A stretch of 64,000 nucleotides of DNA from Leptospira biflexa serovar Patoc strain 'Patoc 1 (Paris)' (GTDB lineage Bacteria > Spirochaetota > Leptospiria > Leptospirales > Leptospiraceae): assembly GCF_000017685.1 (NCBI RefSeq), contig NC_010602.1, positions 310,001 to 374,000 on the forward strand. The letters run 5' to 3'. Below are positions 54,612-63,531 of the stretch, piece after piece (within the stretch, counting starts at the first letter, position 1; each line of letters begins with the position of its first letter). Position numbers and translations under genes: made by a program. The notes under the pieces were generated by a model. That model saw only the letters and a list, made by a program, of their open reading frames with translations, had not been told where the DNA came from and searched no databases.

Positions 54612-55970
54612 GTGATTTTATTTCGAAACATTTTTTGGTTATTACTCCTACTAATTATGTCAGATTCTATTCTATTGGCAGAGGTTGTAGGGTTCTATGA
54701 TTTACCAAAGTTAGTTGGTGAAAAATCCTATGAATTAAAATTAAAGGAAATGGAGATCCAACGTAAAAAAGTAGACGTTGACTCTCGCAATTTACGTTAT
54801 TTGCCTTCGGTAAATTTGGAACATTCGCCATTTTTTGAATCACTACGAGGCGATGGTTACAATCGGAAAGGTTGGAATACTTCCTTAAATCTAAATTGGA
54901 ATTTTATGGAACAAGGGAATACTGTTCTGACCAATATGATCCTTGAATTGGAGTATGAAAGATTACTTCTAGAATACAGAGCCCTTTACCAAAAAGAACT
55001 TTTTGACCAAGCATTTCAATATGCAGAAACATTGAAGTTATTGGCTTTCTATGATTATGATTTTTCCAATGAATCTGATGCAGACAAACAATTTCAGACT
55101 GTTCAAAAATTATATAAACAAGGGATTGAATCCTATTTAGTAACACAAAACTCAAAAGTAGATTTTTTCTTTTACAAATACAATGCCATCAAATCTAGGT
55201 TGGACCAACAAAAGAGCCAATCTATTTTTAGAAGAAAATTTTTGTTAAAAGATGTAACCTTAAAACAAATTCCTGAAAGGGAATATAAGATTTTGCCATT
55301 AGAAGAAACCTTGGCGGAATATGAACAAAATCTATCGGATGTAAACTTTGATTTAATATTAACAGTCAATCAAATCAAAATATTAGAAATACAAAAACAA
55401 GTTCGATTTAATGAACTTTGGGTTCCTGATTTTTTTGTAAACGTTTACAATCAAAATTCAAAAGAATCATATTCTGGACTGAGTGGAACTTGGAACAATC
55501 CAATGCAAGTTTATGATTATAGTCGGAACGATTATAGTATTTATGCGAGGTCTTCTGAATCAGATCATAATGTTGGTGGAAATTTTGGATTTCGATTTCC
55601 ACTCTTCAATCGCTGGTTAGACAAAAATGAATTTGATAAATCTAAAATTGAAGTGAAATTGGCTAAATCACAATCTCAATTTTTACGTGAAAATACAGGT
55701 TTGTATCTATATGAGTTGATCCAACAACATAATAACCTTGTTGAATTATACGAAATATCACGAGAAAGCAAAAGAATTGCGGAAGAAAATTATCAAATCA
55801 TGGAAAAAGCATATAAAACTGGTTCTGCATCCATAATTGAGCTTCAAACAGTGGATAGGCGACTTCGTGATGTTATGAGAAATGAGATCCAAAACCGTTA
55901 TGATTTAATCCAATTAAGGCTTCAAATTGGTCTATTGTTAGGTGACACTATGAAGTTCTTAAATAATTAA
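54612..55970 (+). CDS. TolC-like outer-membrane channel
   Basis: 452 residues. A GTG at 54612 gives a signal peptide; the ATG at 54657 would leave it truncated. Two helical repeats typical of outer-membrane efflux proteins (for example QFLRENTGLYLYELIQQHNNLVELY and ENYQIMEKAYKTGSASIIELQ near residues 395-420) alternate with strands rich in aromatic residues (GNFGFRFPLFNRWL). It should form a trimeric channel completing the exporter. It starts eight bases after the second exporter. Its end overlaps the next minus-strand gene by four bases, with no visible terminator. Confidence 0.85.
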   Translation: MILFRNIFWLLLLLIMSDSILLAEVVGFYDLPKLVGEKSYELKLKEMEIQRKKVDVDSRNLRYLPSVNLEHSPFFESLRGDGYNRKGWNTSLNLNWNFMEQGNTVLTNMILELEYERLLLEYRALYQKELFDQAFQYAETLKLLAFYDYDFSNESDADKQFQTVQKLYKQGIESYLVTQNSKVDFFFYKYNAIKSRLDQQKSQSIFRRKFLLKDVTLKQIPEREYKILPLEETLAEYEQNLSDVNFDLILTVNQIKILEIQKQVRFNELWVPDFFVNVYNQNSKESYSGLSGTWNNPMQVYDYSRNDYSIYARSSESDHNVGGNFGFRFPLFNRWLDKNEFDKSKIEVKLAKSQSQFLRENTGLYLYELIQQHNNLVELYEISRESKRIAEENYQIMEKAYKTGSASIIELQTVDRRLRDVMRNEIQNRYDLIQLRLQIGLLLGDTMKFLNN

Positions 55971-56329
55971 ATTCCGAGAGGAGGTCGATTCGTATCCTTT
56001 TCTATTTTTAGATTTTTTCCACATTTTTGAATTTTCCATTGATCCAAAATATCATCAGCTTTGACTTTATTTTTGTAGTGAATGTATGGAGTTGTGAGGA
56101 TTGGCGCAAGGAATATTGGAGAAAAGGCGGAATTGAGGATCGATAATACCACGATCAGTCCCAAGGTGAGAACATTTTCATCAAATACTTCGGTTACCTG
56201 ACGTTTTGTTTGGTAGTAATATGCCATACATTCTTCTGTATGATTGGCCGGTTGAAAAGGAATACTGACACAACCAATTTGTGTTAGTATCAAAACGATT
56301 ACAGTGACGTTTCTAAGTTTTTTAAACAT
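55967..56329 (-). CDS. Small lipoprotein with internal membrane segment
   Basis: 120 residues: signal peptide with lipobox TQIGCVS, then a hydrophobic stretch (VLTLGLIVVLSILNSAFSPIFLAPIL) near residues 53-80. Cys pair at EECMAYY and IQKCGKN. No family recognised. Its 5' end overlaps the upstream lipoprotein gene by 31 bases, so the two are co-translated. It converges on the TolC-like gene. Confidence 0.6.
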   Translation of the reverse strand: MFKKLRNVTVIVLILTQIGCVSIPFQPANHTEECMAYYYQTKRQVTEVFDENVLTLGLIVVLSILNSAFSPIFLAPILTTPYIHYKNKVKADDILDQWKIQKCGKNLKIEKDTNRPPLGI

Positions 56330-56874
56330 ACATTCACCGCTTCTAAATTTGTTTCTTCAATCATTCTATGAAAATTTCTAACTTTATAAAATCCATATAA
56401 GAATTCATCTGCGTTTCCTTTTTTTGAAATGATTTCTTCTTTTTTTTGTTCTGAATTGAAATATAGTTTGTATTTAAATTCAACGGTATACTCAGCAATT
56501 CGATATTGGATGGGCCAAATTCCTATAAATGGATAAACCGCAGGCCATGTGTACCACCAATTGTATTTGTCGGAATAGTTTGTTTTCATTTCGACATCGA
56601 TCGTGTAATAATCCTTTGTTATCGTGGAATCCAATTCTGTGTAAACATTCGAAAAGATACCTGAAGATTGTAAATGTCCCTTCCATGCCAGTCTCCAAGC
56701 ATCTGTGTAAACACCTCGATCAGCAGAAAGGATTTCAAATCGACCAATGACAATTGGAAAATTGGTTTTTGTTCGAGACAAATTTCCATTTTTTGTAGGA
56801 GGTGGAACTTGCCGAAGGTCAGTAGAACAATGTAGCAATAAAAATAATAAAATTAGTAAAAAATTGGACTTCAT
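56299..56874 (-). CDS. Lipoprotein of unknown function
   Basis: 191 residues with a short signal peptide and lipobox LLLHCST. The mature part is strand-rich with an aromatic segment (NWWYTWPAVYPFIGIWPIQYRIAEY) near residues 104-128 and a C-terminal helical region. No recognised domain. It lies downstream of the DUF2079 gene and upstream of a second lipoprotein gene, on the same strand. Confidence 0.65.
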   Translation of the reverse strand: MKSNFLLILLFLLLHCSTDLRQVPPPTKNGNLSRTKTNFPIVIGRFEILSADRGVYTDAWRLAWKGHLQSSGIFSNVYTELDSTITKDYYTIDVEMKTNYSDKYNWWYTWPAVYPFIGIWPIQYRIAEYTVEFKYKLYFNSEQKKEEIISKKGNADEFLYGFYKVRNFHRMIEETNLEAVNVCLKNLETSL

Positions 56875-56910
56875 TTTGGAACTATTAGAGTAATGATTTT
56901 TGAAATCGAA

Positions 56911-58209
56911 TCAATCAATTTTCTTTCGTATAAAGATTTGAATATGGTTTTCCACGAAACTTTGTAATTGGTAGTCGCTTGGCGGATTCTGATCTGAGGA
57001 TTCTTTGCCCCACCGATAACGCACATAATAATCAGCGGAGTAAGTTTGGTTTGGTAAATACAGCTGAATTTCTTTTCGATTTGAAAGGTATTGCGGTATG
57101 TTCGAAACAATTGATTCATTTGGTAATAATTTTCTAAGAGTTAAATAATCTGAATTTGATACACTTCGATTCATGAATTCTTTTCGATAAGAGTATGATT
57201 TAGATATAGGTCCATAAAAGAGAAATAGGAAGATAGAAATTAGAAGCGAAATTCTTAAGACGATTTTTTTTCGGTTCTCATCTAGATTTTCTACAATTTC
57301 AATATAACTCAAAAAAACGATAGGTATGGTGATGAAACTATGATGAGTGAATGGAGTTTTATTCACTTCAAATTTTGAAAGTATTGAATAAATCAAATAG
57401 GGGAATAAACAATACATCAATTGATGTTTAAAATTGAGAAATAAAAATGGTAAACTTAAAAAAAGGATAAGGTATGGAAACAAATGAAAATTACTCAAAG
57501 CAGTGAATGGGTCTTTATATCTCTCTAAATGCGCTGGTGAGTTTGTTTGAAATTCATCTTGAAAAAGAATCAAAAGTCCTATTGCGATTATAAAATACAT
57601 CACTGAAATCATTGTGATGAACAAACTTTCTTTCGGATACATTTTTCGTTGCAAATATGAAAACACAATCCAAACAAAAGATGTTTCTTCTTTAGTCAAA
57701 AGACTCAGTAGAAAAAATAAAATCCAAATCTTGGATTGTTTTTTCCAAAAAAGATAAAATAAAAAGAATAATGGAATCCATAATACTTCAGGATGAAAAT
57801 CAAATATATGGATCCAATAAATTGGTAAAAATAGTGCATAAAGGAGCGGGTAAATCAAATGATACGATTTTTGATTTTCAAAGTATGGAAAAATGAGAAT
57901 GGGAAAACTGAGTATCAGTGCTTGTAAAATGAGTAAAATTTCTATATATGGAAAAAAATAATAAATGATACTAATAGGAAAAATAAACCAATTAATATGG
58001 TCTGCAAAATAATGGTGTAAATTACCATCTAGTCCAAGTGAGGTGATAACCTTACCTGTATGAATTAGATTATAAAATATATTTTCAAAAAGTCCAATAT
58101 CCACTCCCGCTCCCATATGTTGGTAACGAAAGATGGCTCTCTCTGAAAGAAAATAGAAAACAAGTATCCAAAGAATAAATGATGGAAGATACTTCCATAA
58201 TCTAATCAT
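56911..58209 (-). CDS. DUF2079-family multi-spanning membrane protein
   Basis: 432 residues from the ATG at 58209, one base after the stop of the upstream flavoprotein gene; an upstream TTG/ATG extension would overlap that gene. About nine to ten hydrophobic spans. The first periplasmic loop carries the DUF2079 pattern YQHMGAGVDIGLFENIFYNLIHTGK and then HHYFADHINWFIFP, as in polyprenol-phosphate-sugar-type glycosyltransferases of the GT-C fold. A role in adding sugars to an envelope component fits but is not proven. Confidence 0.75.
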   Translation of the reverse strand: MIRLWKYLPSFILWILVFYFLSERAIFRYQHMGAGVDIGLFENIFYNLIHTGKVITSLGLDGNLHHYFADHINWFIFPISIIYYFFPYIEILLILQALILSFPILIFPYFENQKSYHLIYPLLYALFLPIYWIHIFDFHPEVLWIPLFFLFYLFWKKQSKIWILFFLLSLLTKEETSFVWIVFSYLQRKMYPKESLFITMISVMYFIIAIGLLILFQDEFQTNSPAHLERYKDPFTALSNFHLFPYLILFLSLPFLFLNFKHQLMYCLFPYLIYSILSKFEVNKTPFTHHSFITIPIVFLSYIEIVENLDENRKKIVLRISLLISIFLFLFYGPISKSYSYRKEFMNRSVSNSDYLTLRKLLPNESIVSNIPQYLSNRKEIQLYLPNQTYSADYYVRYRWGKESSDQNPPSDYQLQSFVENHIQIFIRKKID

Positions 58210-58210
58210 C

Positions 58211-59773
58211 TTATTTTGTAAATTGACCTGTGAAAGCTGCTTCTGCACATTTCATCCCGTCAATCGCAGCAGAGACGATGCCTCCAGCATAGCCTGCACC
58301 TTCACCACATGGATACAATCCTTTGATGCTGATATGTTCTAACGTCTCTGGATTTCTTGGGATTTGGATAGGTGAAGAAGTCCTTGTTTCAGGCGCATGG
58401 ATGATGGCTTCATTGGTAAAGTAACCTTTCATAGAACTATCAAACTCTTTGAATCCTTTTTGTAAGGCATCAACAATGAGTGGTGGGAGGACTTCGTTTA
58501 AGGCAACTGAAACAAGACCAGGTGTATAAGAAGTTTTCGGTAGTTCAGATGAAACAATATTTTTGGTAAAATCCACCATTCGTTGGGCAGGCGCTTTTTG
58601 TGTTCCACCATTGATCGAAAATGCTTTTTGTTCGATGGTTGATTGGTATTGTAAAGCTGAAAAAACTCCTGATGACTCAAATGATTTAAAATCATCTAAT
58701 CTAAGTTCTACGACAATGCCTGAATTGGCTGTGGGACGTGATCGTTCTGCACTAGACCAACCATTTGTGACTACCTCACCTGGTTTGGTTGCACATGGGG
58801 CAATCACTCCACCAGGACACATACAAAAACTATACACACCTCGACCATTGATTTGTTTGACAAGAGAATATTCGGAAGCTGGTAATAATGGATTTTTGAT
58901 GTCACAATGGTATTGGATGGAATCAATTAAACTTTGTGGGTGTTCCACTCGAACTCCAATGGCAAGGGGTTTTGTATGGATTTCAATACCTTTCTCATGC
59001 AATAGATGAAACATTTCACGACCTGAGTGACCCGTCGCAATAATGACTTTTTTTGCCATCCATTTCTGACCATTTGCCGATTTGACACCAACAATTGATT
59101 TGCCATTCAGATAAAAATCTGTGACTCTTGTATGAAAATGGATTTCTCCACCTGATGCCAATATACATTCTCTAATATTCTGAATGATCCTAGGAAGTTT
59201 ATTTGTGCCAATATGAGGATGAGCATCTACTAATATTTGTTTTGTGGCACCAAAAGATACTAAATACTCTAAGACCTTTTTAATATTCCCTCTTTTTTTA
59301 GATCGAGTATATAATTTACCATCAGAGTAGGTACCTGCACCACCTTCACCAAAACAATAATTGGAATCTTCGTTGACGATGTGATGGACATTGATTCCTC
59401 GAAGGTCAGCCACTCTTTCTTTTACGTTTTTTCCTCTCTCTAAAATGATAGGTTTTTTACCTAGTTCTAAGGCACGTAATGCGGCAAATAATCCAGCTGG
59501 ACCGGCTCCAATGATGATGATGGGCTCTTCTAAAGTAACATTAGGAAAATTGGGAATTGTAAAATCGATTGGTATGAAATCTTCTTTGATATAAACATCC
59601 AATCTTAATTGAAAAACAATCTGTTTTTGTCTCGCATCGATTGAACGAGCTGTACATTCGATATGATTGATCTCATTTTTAGGAATTTTGTTTTGTTTTG
59701 AAACAAATTGTAATAGATGGTCTGGATTGGATGCTATCTCAGGAGTGACTCTGACATTTAATTCTAGTTTCAA
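58211..59773 (-). CDS. FAD-dependent oxidoreductase, COG2509 type
   Basis: 520 residues. A small N-terminal module (about 1-80) precedes the FAD-binding GAGPAGLFAALRALELGKKPIILERG. Family blocks follow: NEDSNYCFGEGGAGTYSDGKLYTRSKKRG, AHPHIGTNKLPRI, VIIATGHSGREMF, and the C-terminal GLYPCGEGAGYAGGIVSAAIDG. Cysteine-rich YSFCMCPGGVIAPCATKPGE in the middle is typical of the family. Substrate not established. First gene of a set with the DUF2079 gene. Confidence 0.85.
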   Translation of the reverse strand: MKLELNVRVTPEIASNPDHLLQFVSKQNKIPKNEINHIECTARSIDARQKQIVFQLRLDVYIKEDFIPIDFTIPNFPNVTLEEPIIIIGAGPAGLFAALRALELGKKPIILERGKNVKERVADLRGINVHHIVNEDSNYCFGEGGAGTYSDGKLYTRSKKRGNIKKVLEYLVSFGATKQILVDAHPHIGTNKLPRIIQNIRECILASGGEIHFHTRVTDFYLNGKSIVGVKSANGQKWMAKKVIIATGHSGREMFHLLHEKGIEIHTKPLAIGVRVEHPQSLIDSIQYHCDIKNPLLPASEYSLVKQINGRGVYSFCMCPGGVIAPCATKPGEVVTNGWSSAERSRPTANSGIVVELRLDDFKSFESSGVFSALQYQSTIEQKAFSINGGTQKAPAQRMVDFTKNIVSSELPKTSYTPGLVSVALNEVLPPLIVDALQKGFKEFDSSMKGYFTNEAIIHAPETRTSSPIQIPRNPETLEHISIKGLYPCGEGAGYAGGIVSAAIDGMKCAEAAFTGQFTK

Positions 59774-59845
59774 AGTATATTTACTAAACCCAGTCTATAA
59801 GTTGCGAACAAAAAAATTTATCTTTGGTTTGAGAGAACTGAAACC

Positions 59846-60457
59846 TTACGATTTCTGATCTAAGGATTGTTTCATTAAATTGGCAATCGCTTTTTCATTG
59901 TCACCTGGCATTCTTTCTAGGTTCTCAATCACTCGTTTCCTTCGTTCCACAGAATGATTTTGGCTGAGTTTTGTTTTCCCTTCCCAATGTGTGATTTGGA
60001 TTTGAAACGGAACAATTCCGTTTTGTAATCCCATCAAGTAATCTTGATTGACTTCGCTGAGTTGGTAAGTAGATTCACTCGCTTCAAAGGTTTTGACTAA
60101 CAATTCCAAACTTTCTTTGATTTGAATAGGATCTTGCATGTATGTTAATATACCTTTGATGTGAACTGCAGTATAATTCCAGGTGGGAACAGATCGATTG
60201 GTTTCATACCAAGAAGGTGATATGTAACAATGGGGACCAGGAAAGATACAGAGAACTTCCTGGTTCATGCTAGCCTTTTGAGGATTTGGTTTAGCAAAAT
60301 GACCGATGAGAAATTGATGGTCTGGAGAAAGTAAAAGAGGTAAATGAGTGGCTACCATACTACCTTCCAATTCGGACACCAAAATTCCAAAGGAATTTTC
60401 TTTTACAAATTGGAACACGGAAGAACTTTCCATTTGAAACGGTTCAGGAATGTACAC
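59846..60457 (-). CDS. PaiB-like FMN-binding negative regulator
   Basis: 203 residues with the PaiB pattern throughout: MYIPEPF at the start, ATHLPLLLS, LIGHFAKPNPQ, CIFPGPHCYISPSWY, PTWNYTAVHIKG near residue 92, and FQIQITHWEGKTKLSQN near residues 155-170. PaiB proteins bind FMN and are linked to growth-phase regulation in Bacillus; direct DNA binding is doubtful. It stands 28 bases upstream of a GNAT gene but reads the same way after it. Confidence 0.85.
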   Translation of the reverse strand: MYIPEPFQMESSSVFQFVKENSFGILVSELEGSMVATHLPLLLSPDHQFLIGHFAKPNPQKASMNQEVLCIFPGPHCYISPSWYETNRSVPTWNYTAVHIKGILTYMQDPIQIKESLELLVKTFEASESTYQLSEVNQDYLMGLQNGIVPFQIQITHWEGKTKLSQNHSVERRKRVIENLERMPGDNEKAIANLMKQSLDQKS

Positions 60458-60484
60458 TCAATTTACCTCGCTAATGAATTTGTT

Positions 60485-60934
60485 TTATGTTGATTTCCAA
60501 AAATAAGTTAAAAACTCTGTTTCTTGCACAAAACCTTGCTTTTCATATAAGGATCTTGCATCCTTGTTGAGACTAGCAGTTGACAATTCAAGACCTTTGC
60601 CTTGGAAGTGTTTTGTAAATGATTTTGCCTCATCTAGCAATAATTTGGCGATTCCTTGTTTTCGATTCTCTGATCTGACATATAAATCATTTAGAATATA
60701 GGATCTTTGCATCGAGATTGAGGAGAATACTGGATACAATTGTGTAAATCCAAGGAAATTCCCAGTTTTTGGATCTTCCACTAGGAAAACAATGGACTGT
60801 CCATGTTCCATTCGATTTAACAAATAACGTGATGCTTCTGTTAAATTACTTTGTTGTCCATAGAACTGTCTGTATAAGTCAAAAAGTTCTGCGAGTTTGG
60901 AGATGTCTAAATAGTTAGCTTGTCTGATTTTCAT
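60485..60934 (-). CDS. GNAT-family N-acetyltransferase
   Basis: 149 residues. Acetyl-CoA-binding motif A is YILNDLYVRSENRKQGIAKLLLDEAK near residues 75-103, with the QGIA pyrophosphate loop. The C-terminal DARSLYEKQGFVQ is also typical. Substrate unknown. It overlaps the upstream membrane-protein gene by 20 bases and may be co-expressed with the PaiB-like gene. Confidence 0.85.
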   Translation of the reverse strand: MKIRQANYLDISKLAELFDLYRQFYGQQSNLTEASRYLLNRMEHGQSIVFLVEDPKTGNFLGFTQLYPVFSSISMQRSYILNDLYVRSENRKQGIAKLLLDEAKSFTKHFQGKGLELSTASLNKDARSLYEKQGFVQETEFLTYFWKST

Positions 60935-61331
60935 ATTTGAGTACCAATGTGAAACTAACCACTGCTAAGAATGCAGTGATTGGTGTAGCCAGTAAAGTTT
61001 CCAAATTCGTAACTGCAACTAAATTCCCGATTGTATTGATAAAAAAGATAGCTGAAATGAATCCAAATACGAATCGAATCCAGCTGGGCACCAAACCTTT
61101 GTTTAAATATCCTAAATACAAATAACTACATATTACAAAAATTGCATTCACTACTAGAGAAATACTCTCCATCACATACATTTCTTGTACAGATTGTAAT
61201 CTGCCTCCCCAAAGGTATTGGTAAGGTACAATCTGTAACAAAGCGAAAATATGGAAAATAGATGTCAAAATAAAGACTACGAATAGTATTTTACTTGCGA
61301 TGATTCTTGTCTTTTTAGTTGGATTCCACAT
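60915..61331 (-). CDS. Small four-span membrane protein
   Basis: 138 residues with four hydrophobic spans (about 12-33, 52-72, 83-103, 110-131), a topology like DoxX-related or DUF-type small membrane proteins. No motif identifies it. It overlaps both neighbours, the DinB-like gene by 17 bases and the GNAT gene by 20. Confidence 0.6.
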   Translation of the reverse strand: MWNPTKKTRIIASKILFVVFILTSIFHIFALLQIVPYQYLWGGRLQSVQEMYVMESISLVVNAIFVICSYLYLGYLNKGLVPSWIRFVFGFISAIFFINTIGNLVAVTNLETLLATPITAFLAVVSFTLVLKYENQTS

Positions 61332-61830
61332 ATGATTTTCCTAGCGATTGTAAATAATAAACGTAATCAATTTCAGGAGAAGGGCCACCTAACTGAGTGA
61401 TGGCAGCTGTAATTTGTCCTCGGTGGTGGGTTCGATGATTCATATTGTGGTGTAGTACGTCGCAATATAGCAGTTCAGCTTCAAAACCACGCATCGTCTT
61501 GTAACGAAATACATTTTGCCATTGGGTATCATCAAAACTTTGAATCCAATCTTTCCACTTTTCCATATTAAGAAGTAGTTCTTCTCTGAGTTTCGATTGG
61601 TTTATTTCTAGTTCTTCTCCAAGTGAATTTGGCACATAGACTTTCCCTGTAACCCGAGAAAACCATACTTTCTCTACTACCAATAAATGATTGAGCGTTC
61701 CATGAATGGATTTAAAAAATAAACCGATGTCTTTCTTATCATCATCTTTAGGAAGTTTGTCGATCGATTGGAACAAAAGATTGGTTGCCCAAAGATGATA
61801 GGCATGATTCCGAAGGAAAAAATCTTTCAT
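61315..61830 (-). CDS. DinB-family protein
   Basis: 171 residues from the ATG at 61830; a TTG six codons upstream is possible. A four-helix bundle with metal-binding histidines typical of DinB/YfiT proteins: FKSIHGTLNHLLVVEKVWFSR near residue 42, and later DVLHHNMNHRTHHRGQITAAITQLGG near residue 125. Members are often thiol-dependent transferases or stress proteins. The target is unknown. Confidence 0.8.
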   Translation of the reverse strand: MKDFFLRNHAYHLWATNLLFQSIDKLPKDDDKKDIGLFFKSIHGTLNHLLVVEKVWFSRVTGKVYVPNSLGEELEINQSKLREELLLNMEKWKDWIQSFDDTQWQNVFRYKTMRGFEAELLYCDVLHHNMNHRTHHRGQITAAITQLGGPSPEIDYVYYLQSLGKSYVESN

Positions 61831-61909
61831 AGGGAAAGATTTTTCCAATGGAATCTAGGGGACAATGAATTATTGCTTTAGTTGTGAATTTCTTTCACTA
61901 CTCCTTACT

Positions 61910-63082
61910 TCAAGTGTAGATGAGAAAACTGACTAATACTGTCGCAATCACAACTAACCAAGAGGGAAGCTTCCAGAATTCTAATAATAAAAATCCTAAA
62001 ATGACAAGGGCAAAGTCTTTTGCGGAGAATACGGCACTTGTCCAAACTGGATTGTACAATGCAGCAAGTAAAATCCCTACGACCGATGCATTGATTCCAA
62101 GCATTGCCTTACGAATGAGTTTGTTTGTTCTCATCTGCTCCCAAAACGGAAGAGCGCCTACAACCAAGAAAAAAGAAGGAAGGAATGCCGCCACCAAACA
62201 TAGAATCGCTCCCACCCAACCATTTGGTGATGCGGAAGAAACAGCTCCTAAAAAACTACTGAAGGCAAATAAAGGACCTGGAATTGCATTGGAAATTCCG
62301 TAACCCGCCATAAACAAATCGTTACTGACCCAACCAGTTGGAACAACTTCAGCTTGTAATAAAGGGAGAACAACATGTCCACCACCAAACACAAGTGCAC
62401 CTGCTCTATAAAAACTATCAAAGTATTGGATTTCCATCAGATTCGATATCGTTCGCAACAAAGGTAAAACGATTAAGAAAACAAAAAAGAGAATTAAAAA
62501 CAAAAAACCTACTGATTTTTTACCTTTGTGGATTGGATCATGAGGTAATTCTTCCGTTGATTTAAGAAAATAAACTCCAAAAATCCCTGAAACGACCAAC
62601 ACTGAAATTTGTAACAATGTGGAACTGAAAAAAAGTAAAATAACGCTCGTTATAATGGCAATTGTAATCCGTTCTTTGTCAGGGCAGAGTTTTTTCCCCA
62701 TTCCTAAAATCGCCTGGGCTACTACGGCGACGGAAACGACTTTTAAGCCATGTAACCAATTTTTGTGGCTTGTGACATCAATTGCAGAAAGTCCAAGTCC
62801 AAATAAAATTAAAATGAGCGCCGATGGCAAGGTAAACCCGATCCAGGAAACGATAGCACCAAGGATCCCAGCTCTAGACAATCCAATTGCCATGCCTACT
62901 TGGCTACTCGCGGGTCCTGGTAAAAATTGGCAAAGGGCAACTAAATCGGCGTAGGCGTGAGCACTGATCCATTTTTTTCTTGTTACATATTCATCATGAA
63001 AGTAACTTAAATGGGCGATTGGACCACCAAACGAAGTACAGCCGAGTTTAAGCGCTGTTATAAAAACTTGGAATAATTTCAT
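61910..63082 (-). CDS. chrA: Chromate transporter ChrA
   Basis: 390 residues with about 11 spans in two CHR repeats. Repeat one has CTSFGGPIAHLSYFHDEYV and LPGPASSQVGMAIG; repeat two has VFGGGHVVLPLLQAEVV and ISNAIPGPLFAFSSFLGA. ChrA extrudes chromate by an ion-coupled mechanism. A PadR regulator gene lies 71 bases upstream on the same strand and probably controls it. The gap contains no perfect dyad that I could see. Confidence 0.9.
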   Translation of the reverse strand: MKLFQVFITALKLGCTSFGGPIAHLSYFHDEYVTRKKWISAHAYADLVALCQFLPGPASSQVGMAIGLSRAGILGAIVSWIGFTLPSALILILFGLGLSAIDVTSHKNWLHGLKVVSVAVVAQAILGMGKKLCPDKERITIAIITSVILLFFSSTLLQISVLVVSGIFGVYFLKSTEELPHDPIHKGKKSVGFLFLILFFVFLIVLPLLRTISNLMEIQYFDSFYRAGALVFGGGHVVLPLLQAEVVPTGWVSNDLFMAGYGISNAIPGPLFAFSSFLGAVSSASPNGWVGAILCLVAAFLPSFFLVVGALPFWEQMRTNKLIRKAMLGINASVVGILLAALYNPVWTSAVFSAKDFALVILGFLLLEFWKLPSWLVVIATVLVSFLIYT

Positions 63083-63153
63083 CTTTTTCTACTGGTTCCT
63101 TGTTTGAGATACATCAATCTAATTTGTACAATTCAACATTGTTAATCATTCGT

Positions 63154-63453
63154 TTAATTAAGAATTTCACCGATTAACTCCTTTAGTTTGATTTTGGCAG
63201 AAGTAAGTTCCTTTTTTCCTCTGGGTGTGATGCGGTAAAATTTTCGTTTTACTTTTCCTAATTGTTCAACTCGAGAACGAATCAGTCCTTTTTCTTCTAA
63301 GTGTTTTAAAAGTGGATAAAGTGATCCAGGGCTGATTTTATATCCATGTTCTCTTAGTTCCTCAATCATCCAAACACCGTAAATTTCTTCCTTTAGACAA
63401 TGGTGTAAGATATGAATTTTGATAAAACTAGAGAAAAATTCATTGATTCTCAT
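63154..63453 (-). CDS. PadR-family transcriptional regulator
   Basis: 99 residues, one winged-helix domain. Recognition helices read YGVWMIEELREHGYKISPGSLYPLLKHLEEKGLI (residues about 24-57), followed by the wing VKRKFYRITPRGKKEL, the PadR hallmark. The usual C-terminal dimerisation region is short, as in the minimal subtype. Directly upstream of chrA, so likely its repressor. The effector is unknown. Confidence 0.88.
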   Translation of the reverse strand: MRINEFFSSFIKIHILHHCLKEEIYGVWMIEELREHGYKISPGSLYPLLKHLEEKGLIRSRVEQLGKVKRKFYRITPRGKKELTSAKIKLKELIGEILN

Positions 63454-63531
63454 TCGAAATCAAAATACGATATCGAAAATAGAGTGTCAATTGGAAATCT
63501 TGAGATAATCAATGGAAAAAAGAATTTTGGT

